64,000 bases of DNA. It comes from Noviherbaspirillum sp. Root189. GTDB lineage: Bacteria; Pseudomonadota; Gammaproteobacteria; Burkholderiales; Burkholderiaceae_D. A program made the position numbers and the translations under genes. The notes beneath the pieces were generated by a model, which ran no database searches, was not told the DNA's origin, and saw only the letters and a program-made list of their open reading frames with translations. Shown one piece after another: positions 28,532 through 37,191 of the stretch; within the stretch, counting starts at the first letter, position 1, and each line of letters starts with the position of its first letter. The DNA is taken from the NCBI RefSeq assembly GCF_001428545.1, contig NZ_LMHZ01000011.1, positions 49,558 to 113,557 on the forward strand, given 5' to 3'.

Positions 28532-30208
28532 ATGGTGCAATACCTCAAGCGCCCGCCAGAGTGGGAGGAACACGAAAAGCCATCACTTCCGGGTTCCGCC
28601 TCGATGCCTTGGCATCCGCCCTGGGTCCGCCTTGCCTATGCCTGCGTCGCGATTCTGATCGGCATCACCGGCGGACTCGGCAGCGCGCTGGTGTCGGTGA
28701 ACCTCCCGACAATCCAGGGTCACCTGGGCCTGACGCCATCACAGGCCGCATGGCTCCCGGCGGCCTATGTGATGGTGAATGTCACCGCCAACCTGCTGGT
28801 GTACAAATTCCGCCAGCAGTACGGCATGCGTATGTTCACTGAAATCGGCTTGGGTCTATATGCCGCGCTTACACTGCTGCACTTGACGGTCGGCAACCTG
28901 GAAACCACCCTCATCGTGCGCGCTGCCAGCGGCCTGGCCGGTGCGACATGCGGCACCCTGGCCATGCTGTACATGCTGCAGGCGCTGCCAAGGCAATATA
29001 CGGGCAAGATGCTGGTCGTCGGCACCGGCATCAGCCAGCTTGCGACGCCGCTAGCCTGGCTGCTGTCGCCATCGTTGCTGGACTTGGGCGAATGGCATAA
29101 CCTCTACCTGTTTGAAGCAGGACTCGCGCTGTGCGCGTTCGCCGCGGTCGTGGTACTCAAGCTGCCGCCCGGCATCCATATCAAGGTGTTCGAGCGGCTC
29201 GACTTCCTGACCTTCGCACTGGTTGCGCCAGCCGTGGCCATGATCGTCGCCGTCCTGGCGCAGGGCTACACGCATTGGTGGCTCGATACTCCCTGGCTTG
29301 CGTACCTGCTGATCGCCGCCATCGTGCTGCTGACTATTGCTTTCCTCATCGAACACCACCGTCGCAATCCCCTGATCCAGACGCGCTGGCTGCTCAATGG
29401 AAGCACCTTGCGTTTCATTCTCGGCGCTTTCCTCATCCGCTTCCTCACCTCCGAACAGACCTACGGTGCTGTCGGGATGTTGCGCATGCTGGGCATGGGG
29501 CCGGACCAGATGCAGCCGCTATTCGCTGTCATCATGGCAGGAACGATTTGCGGCATCGCCGCCAGCGCGCTTACGTTCAGCCAGAAAACCATCATCCCGC
29601 AGATCCTGGTGTCGATCCTGCTACTCGGCATTGCCGCCCTGCTCGATTACGGGCGGACCGGTCTCGATCGCCCGCATGATTTTTTCGTCAGCCAATTTCT
29701 GGTGTCGGTCGGCGCCGGCATGTTCATGGGTCCACTGATCATGATCGGTATCATGCAGGCGCTCAAGCAAGGGGCCGACCATGTCGTCACGTTTTCCGTG
29801 GCGCTTTCCATGACGCAGGCCTTGGGCGGTTTCGTGGGAGCGGCGGCGTTGAGCACTTACCAACTGCACCGGGAACATGTTTATTCCGCGCAAATCGTGT
29901 CTAGTGTCGATCCGACCAACGCCATTGTGGCGCAACGATTGCGCCAGCAACAGCAGGTATACGGCGCGACCATCACCGACCCGACGCTGCGCAACGCGCA
30001 GGGTACTGCCCTGCTTTCACAGACAGCGCGGCGCGAGGCGAATGTGCGGGCCTTCAACGATGTCTTCGCCCTGAGCGGCGTGCTGGCCCTGCTTTTCCTG
30101 ATCTGGTCGCTTGTCCTCGCCGTTCGCGCGGCGATCCTGAAAAGGAATGCCGCGCCGCCTGCCGTGGAGGCGCCCTCCGGAGCCGACGTCAAGGCGAGCA
30201 CCACTTAA
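28532..30208 (+). CDS. DHA2-family MFS drug exporter (EmrB-like)
   Basis: 558 residues with about 14 membrane helices. The N-terminal helices contain SALVSVNLPTIQGHLGLT followed by QAAWLPAAYVM, matching the DHA2 motifs with the substrate-path Asp replaced by Val/Asn as in EmrB/FusA-like pumps. It uses the proton gradient to drive export across the inner membrane, working with the HlyD adaptor and NodT channel encoded next. Its ATG touches the TetR stop codon. The substrate is unknown; aromatic acids and drugs are typical for relatives. Confidence 0.9.
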   Translation: MVQYLKRPPEWEEHEKPSLPGSASMPWHPPWVRLAYACVAILIGITGGLGSALVSVNLPTIQGHLGLTPSQAAWLPAAYVMVNVTANLLVYKFRQQYGMRMFTEIGLGLYAALTLLHLTVGNLETTLIVRAASGLAGATCGTLAMLYMLQALPRQYTGKMLVVGTGISQLATPLAWLLSPSLLDLGEWHNLYLFEAGLALCAFAAVVVLKLPPGIHIKVFERLDFLTFALVAPAVAMIVAVLAQGYTHWWLDTPWLAYLLIAAIVLLTIAFLIEHHRRNPLIQTRWLLNGSTLRFILGAFLIRFLTSEQTYGAVGMLRMLGMGPDQMQPLFAVIMAGTICGIAASALTFSQKTIIPQILVSILLLGIAALLDYGRTGLDRPHDFFVSQFLVSVGAGMFMGPLIMIGIMQALKQGADHVVTFSVALSMTQALGGFVGAAALSTYQLHREHVYSAQIVSSVDPTNAIVAQRLRQQQQVYGATITDPTLRNAQGTALLSQTARREANVRAFNDVFALSGVLALLFLIWSLVLAVRAAILKRNAAPPAVEAPSGADVKASTT

Positions 30209-30226
30209 TCAAACCAATCAATCAGT

Positions 30227-31396
30227 ATGAGCAATTTGACCGAACCGTCCCGTGAAGCTTCAGCATCCGAAAATACGAATCCGCCGGTCCCTACCGACTC
30301 GCACGACGAAAGCCCGTCGGCCGTCGCGCCGCCGCCGCCCAAGAAGATCAAGCCCAAGCCGCTGACCGTCGTGCTGATGGCCGGCCTGGCCCTGGTCGGC
30401 ATCGCGCTGATTCTATGGGCATGGCATCTCGGCCCGTTCAACACCCCGGTGGTCACCACCGACAACGCCTATGTGCGAGGTCCGATCACGGTACTCGCGC
30501 CGCAGGTGAGCGGCTACATCGACAAGGTGCTGGTGAAAGATTTCGATCATGTGAAAGCCGGCCAGCCGCTGGTGCACATCGACAACCGTATCTACGCCGA
30601 GAAAGTCGCGCAGGCGAAAGCGCAGCGCGACAACGCGGTCGCCCAGCTCGCCAACGCCGAGCAAACCCAGGCGCAGAATCTGGCTTCACTCGGCGCGTCG
30701 CGCGCCAATCTGGCTGCGGTAGAAGCCGAGGTGGCGCGCGCCAAGGCGGAACTGGCGCGGGTCGAAGAACTGGCGGCCAAAGGTTCCGTCTCGCTCAACG
30801 AGCGTGACAAGGTGAGGACCAACGCACGACTGGCTGCGGCCAATGTGCAAAAGGCCAAGGCCGATATCAAAATCGCCGAAGAAAGAGTGAAGGCGACCAA
30901 GGTATCGCGCGCCGGGCTGGACGCTCAGGTGAAGATGGCCGAGGCGCAGCGGGCGCTGGCGGAAATCGATCTCGCCAACACCGTCATCCGCGCTCCGCGC
31001 GACGGCCAGGTCAGCGAGGCATCGGTACGCCAAGGCCAATACGTGGCCGCGGGTTCGCAATTGCTGTTCCTCGTGCCCGATGCGATGTGGGTCGTCGCCA
31101 ATTTCAAGGAAACGCAGACCTACGGCATGGGCGTCGGCCAGCGCGCCAGTTTCACGGTCGATGCGCTCGACGGCGCATCCCTTACCGGGCGGGTAGAAGA
31201 AATCGCGCCGGCCACCGGCTCCGAGTTCAGCGTGCTGCGCCCGGATAACGCTTCCGGCAACTTCACCAAGGTGGTCCAGCGCCTGCCAGTGCGCATTGCG
31301 ATCGACCCGGATCAGCCGCTTGCGCAGCGTTTGCGCCCGGGCATGTCGGTGATTGCCAGGGTGGATACCGCTGGCGGCCAGGAGCGTGCGCGATGA
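30227..31396 (+). CDS. HlyD/EmrA-type membrane fusion protein
   Basis: 389 residues. A Pro-rich cytoplasmic N-terminus is followed by one membrane helix (about 47-68), then the biotinyl-lipoyl half-motif (VTTDNAYVRGPITVLAPQ), a long alpha-helical hairpin (about 120-235, Ala/Glu/Lys-rich coiled coil) and the second lipoyl half (NTVIRAPRDGQVSEASVRQG) with a beta-barrel. It bridges the DHA2 pump to the outer-membrane factor. It lies 18 bp after the pump gene and overlaps the next gene by 4 bp, so the three are translated as a unit. Confidence 0.93.
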   Translation: MSNLTEPSREASASENTNPPVPTDSHDESPSAVAPPPPKKIKPKPLTVVLMAGLALVGIALILWAWHLGPFNTPVVTTDNAYVRGPITVLAPQVSGYIDKVLVKDFDHVKAGQPLVHIDNRIYAEKVAQAKAQRDNAVAQLANAEQTQAQNLASLGASRANLAAVEAEVARAKAELARVEELAAKGSVSLNERDKVRTNARLAAANVQKAKADIKIAEERVKATKVSRAGLDAQVKMAEAQRALAEIDLANTVIRAPRDGQVSEASVRQGQYVAAGSQLLFLVPDAMWVVANFKETQTYGMGVGQRASFTVDALDGASLTGRVEEIAPATGSEFSVLRPDNASGNFTKVVQRLPVRIAIDPDQPLAQRLRPGMSVIARVDTAGGQERAR

Positions 31397-32802
31397 ATCT
31401 CCGTTCTTCGTGCACGCGTGCGATGGCCGCTGCGATGATCATCGCGCTCGCCGGTTGCATGCCGGCCCATCGACAGGTGCCGCCGCTTTCCCGCGTCAAT
31501 GTGCCCGCGGGCTGGCACGAGGCGGCCCCCGGCAATGCTGTAATCGATGTCTACTGGTGGCGCACATTCGGCGATACGAGCTTGAGCGAGCTGGTGGAGG
31601 CAGCGCTCAAGCGCAATACCGATGTGCTCGTTGCCATGGCCCGCGTGGATGAAGCCCGTGCACTTGCGCAGGTGGCCGATGCAGCACGCATGCCGGCGCT
31701 TAATGCAACAGCGGGAGCACAGTCCGGCCGCACGTTGGGCAGCACCGGCGTCACGGTCACCCACTCGGTGCAACCGGAACTACAGGCAAGCTGGGAAGTG
31801 GATCTGTGGGGCCGGCTGCACGATCTAGCAAAGTCTGCAGCGCTGCAGTATCAGGCCAGCCAGGTCGAACGCGATGGCGTCGCGCTGGCTGTCGCGGCTG
31901 CCACCGCACAATCGTATATCGGGCTGCTGGCGCTGGATGAGCAACTCCGGATCACGAAGGCAACCGCCGCATCGCGTGCCGAAGCTTTGCAGCTGGCGAC
32001 CGACCAAGCCCGGCTTGGCTATACCTCGCAACTGCAGTTGACACAGGCCCAGTCCGAACATGAAGCGGTACTGCAGGCCATCCCACAGCTCGAACTGGCC
32101 ATTCAACGGCAGGAGAATGCGCTGCGGCTGCTCATCGGGGAAACGCCAGGGGATGTAACTCGCGGCCATCGATTCCAAGCTCTGCAATTGCCGCCAGTAG
32201 CGCCGTCGCTGCCTTCCGATTTGCTCAGCCGGAGGCCCGACATCGTCCAACAGGAACTGCAGCTGGCTGCGAGCGATGCCAGCCTCTCGTCGCGGCGCGC
32301 GGCGTTTCTGCCGCAAGTTGCACTGAGCGCCAAGATCGGAAGCCTTTTTAGCAATGGGATCGACTACGACCCGATTTCGGTCTGGAGTATTGGCGGCAGT
32401 ATTCTGGCGCCGATTTTTTCCAGCGGCCGCCTCACCGCGCAAGTGGATGCAGCCGCTGCGCAGCGTGATCAGGCCGCCTACGCTTACCGCAACGCGGTAC
32501 TGACTGCATTCAGCGAAGTGGAAAATGCACTGACTGGCGTGTCTCGCCTGCAAGCGCAGATGGAACACTCCCAAAAAAGACGCGAAATCCTTGCGCGCAC
32601 GCTGGAATTCGCTCATGACCGTTACCAGGCTGGCTATGCCTCCTACCTCGAAGAGCTGGACGCACAACGCAACCTTTACCAAGTCGAGCTTGATGCCGTT
32701 ACCATCCGCCAAAGCCAGCTGAACAACGTCATAGCGCTCTATCGTGCTTTGGGTGGCGGATGGTCGATTCGGCCAGAGAACAAGGGAAAATTCGTCGGTT
32801 AA
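31393..32802 (+). CDS. NodT-family outer-membrane efflux lipoprotein
   Basis: 469 residues, usual for the TolC/OprM/NodT family. The signal sequence ends in a lipobox LAGC at residues 19-22, so the mature protein is lipid-anchored. Two OEP repeats follow: ASWEVDLWGRLHDLAKSA and the second with SWSIGGSILAPIFSSG-like residues, plus the LLSRRPDIVQQE motif common to NodT proteins. It forms the trimeric outer-membrane exit of the tripartite pump with the two genes upstream. Its ATG overlaps the HlyD stop (ATGA), which marks tight coupling. Confidence 0.93.
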   Translation: MNLRSSCTRAMAAAMIIALAGCMPAHRQVPPLSRVNVPAGWHEAAPGNAVIDVYWWRTFGDTSLSELVEAALKRNTDVLVAMARVDEARALAQVADAARMPALNATAGAQSGRTLGSTGVTVTHSVQPELQASWEVDLWGRLHDLAKSAALQYQASQVERDGVALAVAAATAQSYIGLLALDEQLRITKATAASRAEALQLATDQARLGYTSQLQLTQAQSEHEAVLQAIPQLELAIQRQENALRLLIGETPGDVTRGHRFQALQLPPVAPSLPSDLLSRRPDIVQQELQLAASDASLSSRRAAFLPQVALSAKIGSLFSNGIDYDPISVWSIGGSILAPIFSSGRLTAQVDAAAAQRDQAAYAYRNAVLTAFSEVENALTGVSRLQAQMEHSQKRREILARTLEFAHDRYQAGYASYLEELDAQRNLYQVELDAVTIRQSQLNNVIALYRALGGGWSIRPENKGKFVG

Positions 32803-32966
32803 GATCCGCCTTGAAGTTGAAATCAGATAGCTTGTAAAGACTTGCTGTTCATAAATTAGTCTATGCATGGCAATTGTCATTCAACAGGCGACTTGTGTAG
32901 GGTTCTGGTACTCTGGGCATAGCTATATTCCATGTAATTCCCTATTGCAATCTTTGGGAGAGCAAC

Positions 32967-34121
32967 GTGACATCAGGCCGTGACCAAATGCCCAACTTCG
33001 ACAGGCTGTCGATTACGTCCCGCCGGATGCTTGAGATCAAAGAAAATATTCTCGCCGAATGGGAGAAAAGAACACGCGCAGCTTTTAAAGACGCCAATGA
33101 ACTTCGCCATCCGGTCTTCATCAATACCATTCCTTCCTACTATGACAATTTGGTTGAGGCGTTGTCACCAGAATATCCAAGGGACACGGCAATATCGTCG
33201 TCCACATTGGCCAGCGAACATGGCGGCGAGCGTGCCCGCCTAACCAATTACAGCCCTGAAGCGCTGGTGCTCGAATATCAGATCTTCAGGGCAACCCTGA
33301 TCGATATCGTGAGTGAGAGCGGCATACCGTTGAGCGTCGAAGAACTTCGGATCATTAATACATCGATCGACGATTCGATCAGAGAAGCCGTTACTTCGTT
33401 CTCCCTAGTGGTATCAGCATTGCGCGAGCAGTTCGTCGCCGCCCTTACGCACGACATGCGCGGGCCGCTTGGCTCGGCCAGTATGGCCGCTGAGCTTATT
33501 AGCCTCACCACGGATTCACTAAAAACAAAACAACTTGCTGACAGGATCCGCGACAACATTGAGCGAGTCGATAGAATGGCCCAGGGACTGCTGGATACGA
33601 TGGTTTTTGATCGCGGTGAGAGACTGCGGCTAAAGCTGTCTCATTTCGACGCGCGTGAGGTGGCAGTCGAGGTGATCCAGGATTCCACACATACCCACGG
33701 CGCTCGTTGCGACATTATCGGCGAATCGGTTCATGGATGGTGGGACCGGGATGCCTTGAAAAGAGCATTGGAAAACCTAATAGGCAACGCCCTGAAGTAC
33801 AGCGTGCAGCGCTCCCGGATTACCATCAAGCTTGATGAGTCCCATGGACGTTTGGTAATGTCGGTGCATAACGACGGCAATCCAATTCCAGTTGAAGAGC
33901 AGGAGTCAATCTTTCAGATATTTAGACGGGCAAACGATACGAAGCAAGGCAAGCAAAAAGGCTGGGGCATTGGTCTTCCCTATGTGCGGGCAGTCGCGGA
34001 GAGCCATGGCGGCAGCGTTGGTATTGATAGCGCAACTGAGCGGGGGACGACGTTTCTCATTGATATCCCGATCGATGCTCGACCTTTTCAAGAAGCGCCG
34101 GCTTTCGGACAAACAGCTTGA
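32967..34121 (+). CDS. Soluble sensor histidine kinase with RsbRD-like N-terminus
   Basis: 384 residues from a GTG at 32967 with GGGAG 6 nt upstream. There is no membrane helix or signal. The N-terminal helical domain (about 20-150) with ILAEWEKRTR resembles the RsbRD_N sensor domain. HisKA follows with LTHDMRGPLG, phospho-acceptor H162, and the ATPase has NLIGNALKYS and KGWGIGLPYVRAVAESHGG. No response regulator gene is adjacent, so the partner is unknown. It stands alone between the efflux operon and a small convergent gene; AT content is higher than in its neighbours. Confidence 0.88.
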   Translation: MTSGRDQMPNFDRLSITSRRMLEIKENILAEWEKRTRAAFKDANELRHPVFINTIPSYYDNLVEALSPEYPRDTAISSSTLASEHGGERARLTNYSPEALVLEYQIFRATLIDIVSESGIPLSVEELRIINTSIDDSIREAVTSFSLVVSALREQFVAALTHDMRGPLGSASMAAELISLTTDSLKTKQLADRIRDNIERVDRMAQGLLDTMVFDRGERLRLKLSHFDAREVAVEVIQDSTHTHGARCDIIGESVHGWWDRDALKRALENLIGNALKYSVQRSRITIKLDESHGRLVMSVHNDGNPIPVEEQESIFQIFRRANDTKQGKQKGWGIGLPYVRAVAESHGGSVGIDSATERGTTFLIDIPIDARPFQEAPAFGQTA

Positions 34122-34153
34122 GTGCTGATTGGCGGTACGCAGCAACCGAGAGG

Positions 34154-34173
34154 GGGCCTTGAAAGACAGGCCC
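34154..34173. terminator. Short GC hairpin after the soluble histidine kinase
   Basis: GGGCCT / AGGCCC with an 8-nt loop, 33 bp after the kinase stop. There is no T-run, so this is only a weak terminator candidate between convergent genes. Confidence 0.4.
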
Positions 34174-34224
34174 GCGCCAGGTTGACCGGGCAAGACTCAG
34201 CGGACCTGAATGTGCCGGGCTGCC

Positions 34225-34425
34225 CTACTGCATGTGGCCAGGCTCGCCTTCCAGGATCAGCTGGTACATGCCATCCTCGTCCGGCCCGAAATAGGCTTTG
34301 GCGAGATAGAAGGTCTGGCTGTTGACAGGAAAGGGTTCGGCGATCGGCGGCATGTGCGGCAGTTCGAACAGGCCAAGATCTGTGCGTGCGCCGTTGGCGC
34401 TTTCATGGAAGACTTGTACTTTCAT
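34225..34425 (-). CDS. Small protein of unknown function (66 residues)
   Basis: Starts at the ATG at 34425; an upstream in-frame ATG at 34437 is also possible. The sequence MKVQVFHESANGARTDLG and LAKAYFGPDEDGMYQLI is acidic, soluble and without a membrane segment or Cys motif. Codon use and position between two real genes, with a start near GGGACC, favour a true gene. I do not recognise the family. Neighbours give no clear hint. Confidence 0.6.
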   Translation of the reverse strand: MKVQVFHESANGARTDLGLFELPHMPPIAEPFPVNSQTFYLAKAYFGPDEDGMYQLILEGEPGHMQ

Positions 34426-34606
34426 TGAGGGTCCCATTCATTGATGGATGGCGTTGGACGATTTGGAGCTGATCCTGGCCTGGCGTACAAGGCAAAGATC
34501 AAGGTGCAGCTGTACGGCAATACCAGATCCGCTCTAACCATAGAGTCACGAGTGCGATGACAGTTTCCACATTCGCCTCGTCATCGATTTCATGTATTCA
34601 TTGCAG

Positions 34607-35128
34607 TCAGGAAGCAATGGGCTCGCAACGCACCGCATCACCTACTTGCACGATGCCACCCCATACGATGCGTGCAGTAAGCCCGCCATGCCCGCGCATG
34701 GCGTTGTAGCCGCCCGGCCCAAGCACTTCTTCCATACGCGAACATGGCTCACATGGCCCGGTGATCGTCAGGACGACATCCGTACCAATGCGCAACAGGA
34801 AGGGCTGATCATTAAACAGGCTGCGCGTGGCAATCCGGTTAATGCCAGACACAATGAGGTTGCGCCGTAACAAGCCCGGATCGACGCGCTCAAGACCGCA
34901 CAATGCGGCAACCACCGGCAGGTGTTCCTCCTGGATCAGGGTGACCTGTCGCTTCCCGTTCCCGTTCCCGCCGCCGCGCAAGCTGACATGATCGCCATCG
35001 AGCCCCTGCCCTGCCACGGCCAGCACTTCCTTGACCGATCTGGTCTCGGACCGACGCGCGGGGCGCACCAGGATACCGGTGACCGTTCCCGTACGCGGGA
35101 AGCGGCTGACCAGCTCACGTAACTGCAT
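34607..35128 (-). CDS. MOSC-domain protein
   Basis: 173 residues from the ATG at 35128, 13 bp after the stop of the MFS gene; the frame extends back into that gene. MOSC domains carry sulfur on a conserved Cys for molybdenum-cofactor-linked chemistry. Visible are GTVTGILVRPARR at the N-terminus, GLDGDHVS, VTLIQEEHLP, LRRNLIVSGINR and GPCEPCSRMEEVLG with the conserved Cys. This matches YiiM/YuaD-type stand-alone MOSC proteins, which help detoxify N-hydroxylated bases. It is the second gene of an operon with the Bcr/CflA transporter. Confidence 0.88.
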   Translation of the reverse strand: MQLRELVSRFPRTGTVTGILVRPARRSETRSVKEVLAVAGQGLDGDHVSLRGGGNGNGKRQVTLIQEEHLPVVAALCGLERVDPGLLRRNLIVSGINRIATRSLFNDQPFLLRIGTDVVLTITGPCEPCSRMEEVLGPGGYNAMRGHGGLTARIVWGGIVQVGDAVRCEPIAS

Positions 35129-35141
35129 GGCTGCTTTCCGC

Positions 35142-36446
35142 CTACTCAACCGGCACGGTTTCCCAGGCATTGACCCCCGCCTTGCGCAGGGCTTCCTGCT
35201 GAGCCTGGTGATAGGACCGGCCACCGAGCCAGAAGATCAGGGCGATCACGGTAAAGGCCAACTGACCGGATGCCAGCCACAGCACCGAATGCGAGAGAAA
35301 AGGTGCCACCACACCGGAGACGACCGCGGCCAGCATGGTTTGCGTAAATGACTGACACGATGCGACCAAGCCCCGTATCTCGGGAAACAGATCAAGCACC
35401 AGCAGCGTGACACCGGGCGCGACAATCGACATGCCGAAGGCATAGAAGAACAGCGGCGCAACCGACCAAGGCAGGGCCGGCGGAAAGAATGCATGGTAAA
35501 GCACATTCACCACGCCGGCGCCGATCAGGAAGCAGAACCCGAGGATGACTTGCCGTGGCACCGTCATATTGCCTGCAAGACGGTTGACCGTCAGTGCTCC
35601 CAGGAAGATGCCGCCCACGGTAGGAACAAACTGCCAGCCGAACTGGTCCGGACCCAGCCCCAGATGCTGTGTGATGAATACCGGCGCGGCCGCGACATAC
35701 AAGAACAGACCCGCGAAATTGAAGGCGACGGTGCCGGCTTTCAGGTGAAATATAGGCGAACCGAATACCCGTTTGTAGCTTCTAGCCAATGCTTGCGGGC
35801 TGAACGGCTGGCGCTTGTCCGGCGGCAGGGTTTCCGGCAAGCGCTTGTAACAGCACCAGATCAGGATCGCGGTATAAAGGAAAAGAAACAGAAAAATCGC
35901 CCGCCAGTCGCGGATTTTGACGATCCATCCACCGAGGATGGGGGCTATCGCCGGGGCAACCGAGAAAATCATCGTGACCAGCGACAGCAGCTTTGCGGCC
36001 GGCGGGCCGGAATAAAGGTCGCGGATGATGGCGCGTCCGATCACCACACCGGCACCGGCGGACACGCCCTGCAGAATGCGGAACGCCCACAGATATTCGA
36101 CGCTGTGCACGGCGGCACAGCCCAGTGACGCCACGCAGAATACGGCAAGCGAGCCGAGGATGATGTTGCGCCTGCCGAAGGCATCGGACAGCGCGCCGTG
36201 CCACAGGATCATCACTGCGAACGAAAACATGTAGGCGGTGAGCGTCTGCTGGACTTCGATCGCGGTCGCGTTCAGGCTGGCCTGTATGCTTGGAAAGGCT
36301 GGCAGGTAGGTGTCGACGGAAAACGGGCCGAGCATGGCAAGCGCGGCCAGCAGCAGAGGTAGTCCGCGCCAGTGCGCTACAGCGGAACCGCCAATGTTCG
36401 CGGCGTCTTCTTCGGCGCGCCGTACCGTGTGCTGTGTTCTTTTCAT
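35142..36446 (-). CDS. Bcr/CflA-family MFS drug-resistance transporter
   Basis: 434 residues, about 12 membrane helices. The first helix region LGPFSVDTYLPAFPSI is the hallmark of the Bcr/CflA group (DHA1), followed by VQQTLTAYMFSFA and LWHGALSDAFGRR, the MFS motif A. An EmrD-type motif C region GVSAGAGVVIGRAIIRD is also clear. It exports drugs such as bicyclomycin-like compounds or amino-acid derivatives in relatives; its substrate is unknown. It is the first gene of an operon with the MOSC protein. Confidence 0.9.
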   Translation of the reverse strand: MKRTQHTVRRAEEDAANIGGSAVAHWRGLPLLLAALAMLGPFSVDTYLPAFPSIQASLNATAIEVQQTLTAYMFSFAVMILWHGALSDAFGRRNIILGSLAVFCVASLGCAAVHSVEYLWAFRILQGVSAGAGVVIGRAIIRDLYSGPPAAKLLSLVTMIFSVAPAIAPILGGWIVKIRDWRAIFLFLFLYTAILIWCCYKRLPETLPPDKRQPFSPQALARSYKRVFGSPIFHLKAGTVAFNFAGLFLYVAAAPVFITQHLGLGPDQFGWQFVPTVGGIFLGALTVNRLAGNMTVPRQVILGFCFLIGAGVVNVLYHAFFPPALPWSVAPLFFYAFGMSIVAPGVTLLVLDLFPEIRGLVASCQSFTQTMLAAVVSGVVAPFLSHSVLWLASGQLAFTVIALIFWLGGRSYHQAQQEALRKAGVNAWETVPVE

Positions 36447-36532
36447 CGCTGGCTCTGGAAATTCATTGGCGACCGGACTGGCGCGGCAGGCCTTTCGCGT
36501 TCACTCTGGTCGGACTTGAAGCGGCCTCAATT

Positions 36533-36559
36533 GGTTCAGCGGGCTCAGCAGGTTCAGCG
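36533..36559. repeat. 9-bp tandem repeat between MFS and thioesterase genes
   Basis: Three units GGTTCAGCG, GGCTCAGCA and GGTTCAGCG in the non-coding stretch downstream of the thioesterase gene and upstream of the MFS gene. Confidence 0.7.
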
Positions 36560-36606
36560 GATTGGGCCGCTGCGCGGACGTCATCGCCGCGGTGCATCCA
36601 CGCGAC

Positions 36607-37056
36607 TCAATCTCGATCCACCCAGTTCACCCGTTCAAACTTCCGGTAAAAGGCTTCCGGCATCGGCACCACTTTGGTCTGCTTGTAATTGAAAAACACG
36701 AAGCCCGATTTGGCCATCGCCACCAGTGCGTTATCGCGGGGACGCGTAATGCGAAACATGATGTCTCCGCCATATCTGTTGAGGTCCATGATGCCCACCT
36801 CGAACAATAACTGGTCACGCGCATGTGCCTCGGTGCGGTAAGTCGTTGCCAGATCGGTCACGATGATGCCGACACTGTCTTCCTGTGTTTCTTCAATCCT
36901 GAAGTCATACAGGAAACGCGCACGTGCTTCCGAGATCATGGAGATCATCGAATCGTTGCCGAGATGATTGGCACCGTTGATATCGGTGACGCGAACCGTC
37001 AGGTGGGTGGAGTAGTAGAACTGGTCTTCCGGAAATTCGAGCTTGAGGCGGGCCAT
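36607..37056 (-). CDS. Hot-dog fold thioesterase (4HBT type)
   Basis: 149 residues, the size of a single hot-dog acyl-CoA thioesterase. The core VRVTDINGANHLGNDSM corresponds to the family's active-site loop (Asp/Asn-His-x-N), followed by the long helix SMISEARARFLYDF and the strands up to VFFNYKQTKVV. It hydrolyses an acyl-CoA or acyl-ACP thioester in the cytoplasm; the chain length and substrate are unknown. It stands alone upstream of the Bcr/CflA gene on the same strand, separated by 160 bp with a 9-bp repeat. Confidence 0.85.
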   Translation of the reverse strand: MARLKLEFPEDQFYYSTHLTVRVTDINGANHLGNDSMISMISEARARFLYDFRIEETQEDSVGIIVTDLATTYRTEAHARDQLLFEVGIMDLNRYGGDIMFRITRPRDNALVAMAKSGFVFFNYKQTKVVPMPEAFYRKFERVNWVDRD

Positions 37057-37191
37057 TATGATTTTCTTAACACGGAGCAGAGCCGGATGCGGCTTTCATA
37101 CATCTACACGCATGTCAGCGTTGATTCCTGACATCACCCAGCATTTTACCCGTTCACCGTTGTTAAGGTATGGACACGGTTAGTGTGCCGT

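Noticed and set aside
31825..32880. Minus-strand open frame of 351 codons antisense to the NodT gene
   Set aside because: Shadow frame; the NodT protein on the plus strand is full length with lipobox and OEP motifs.
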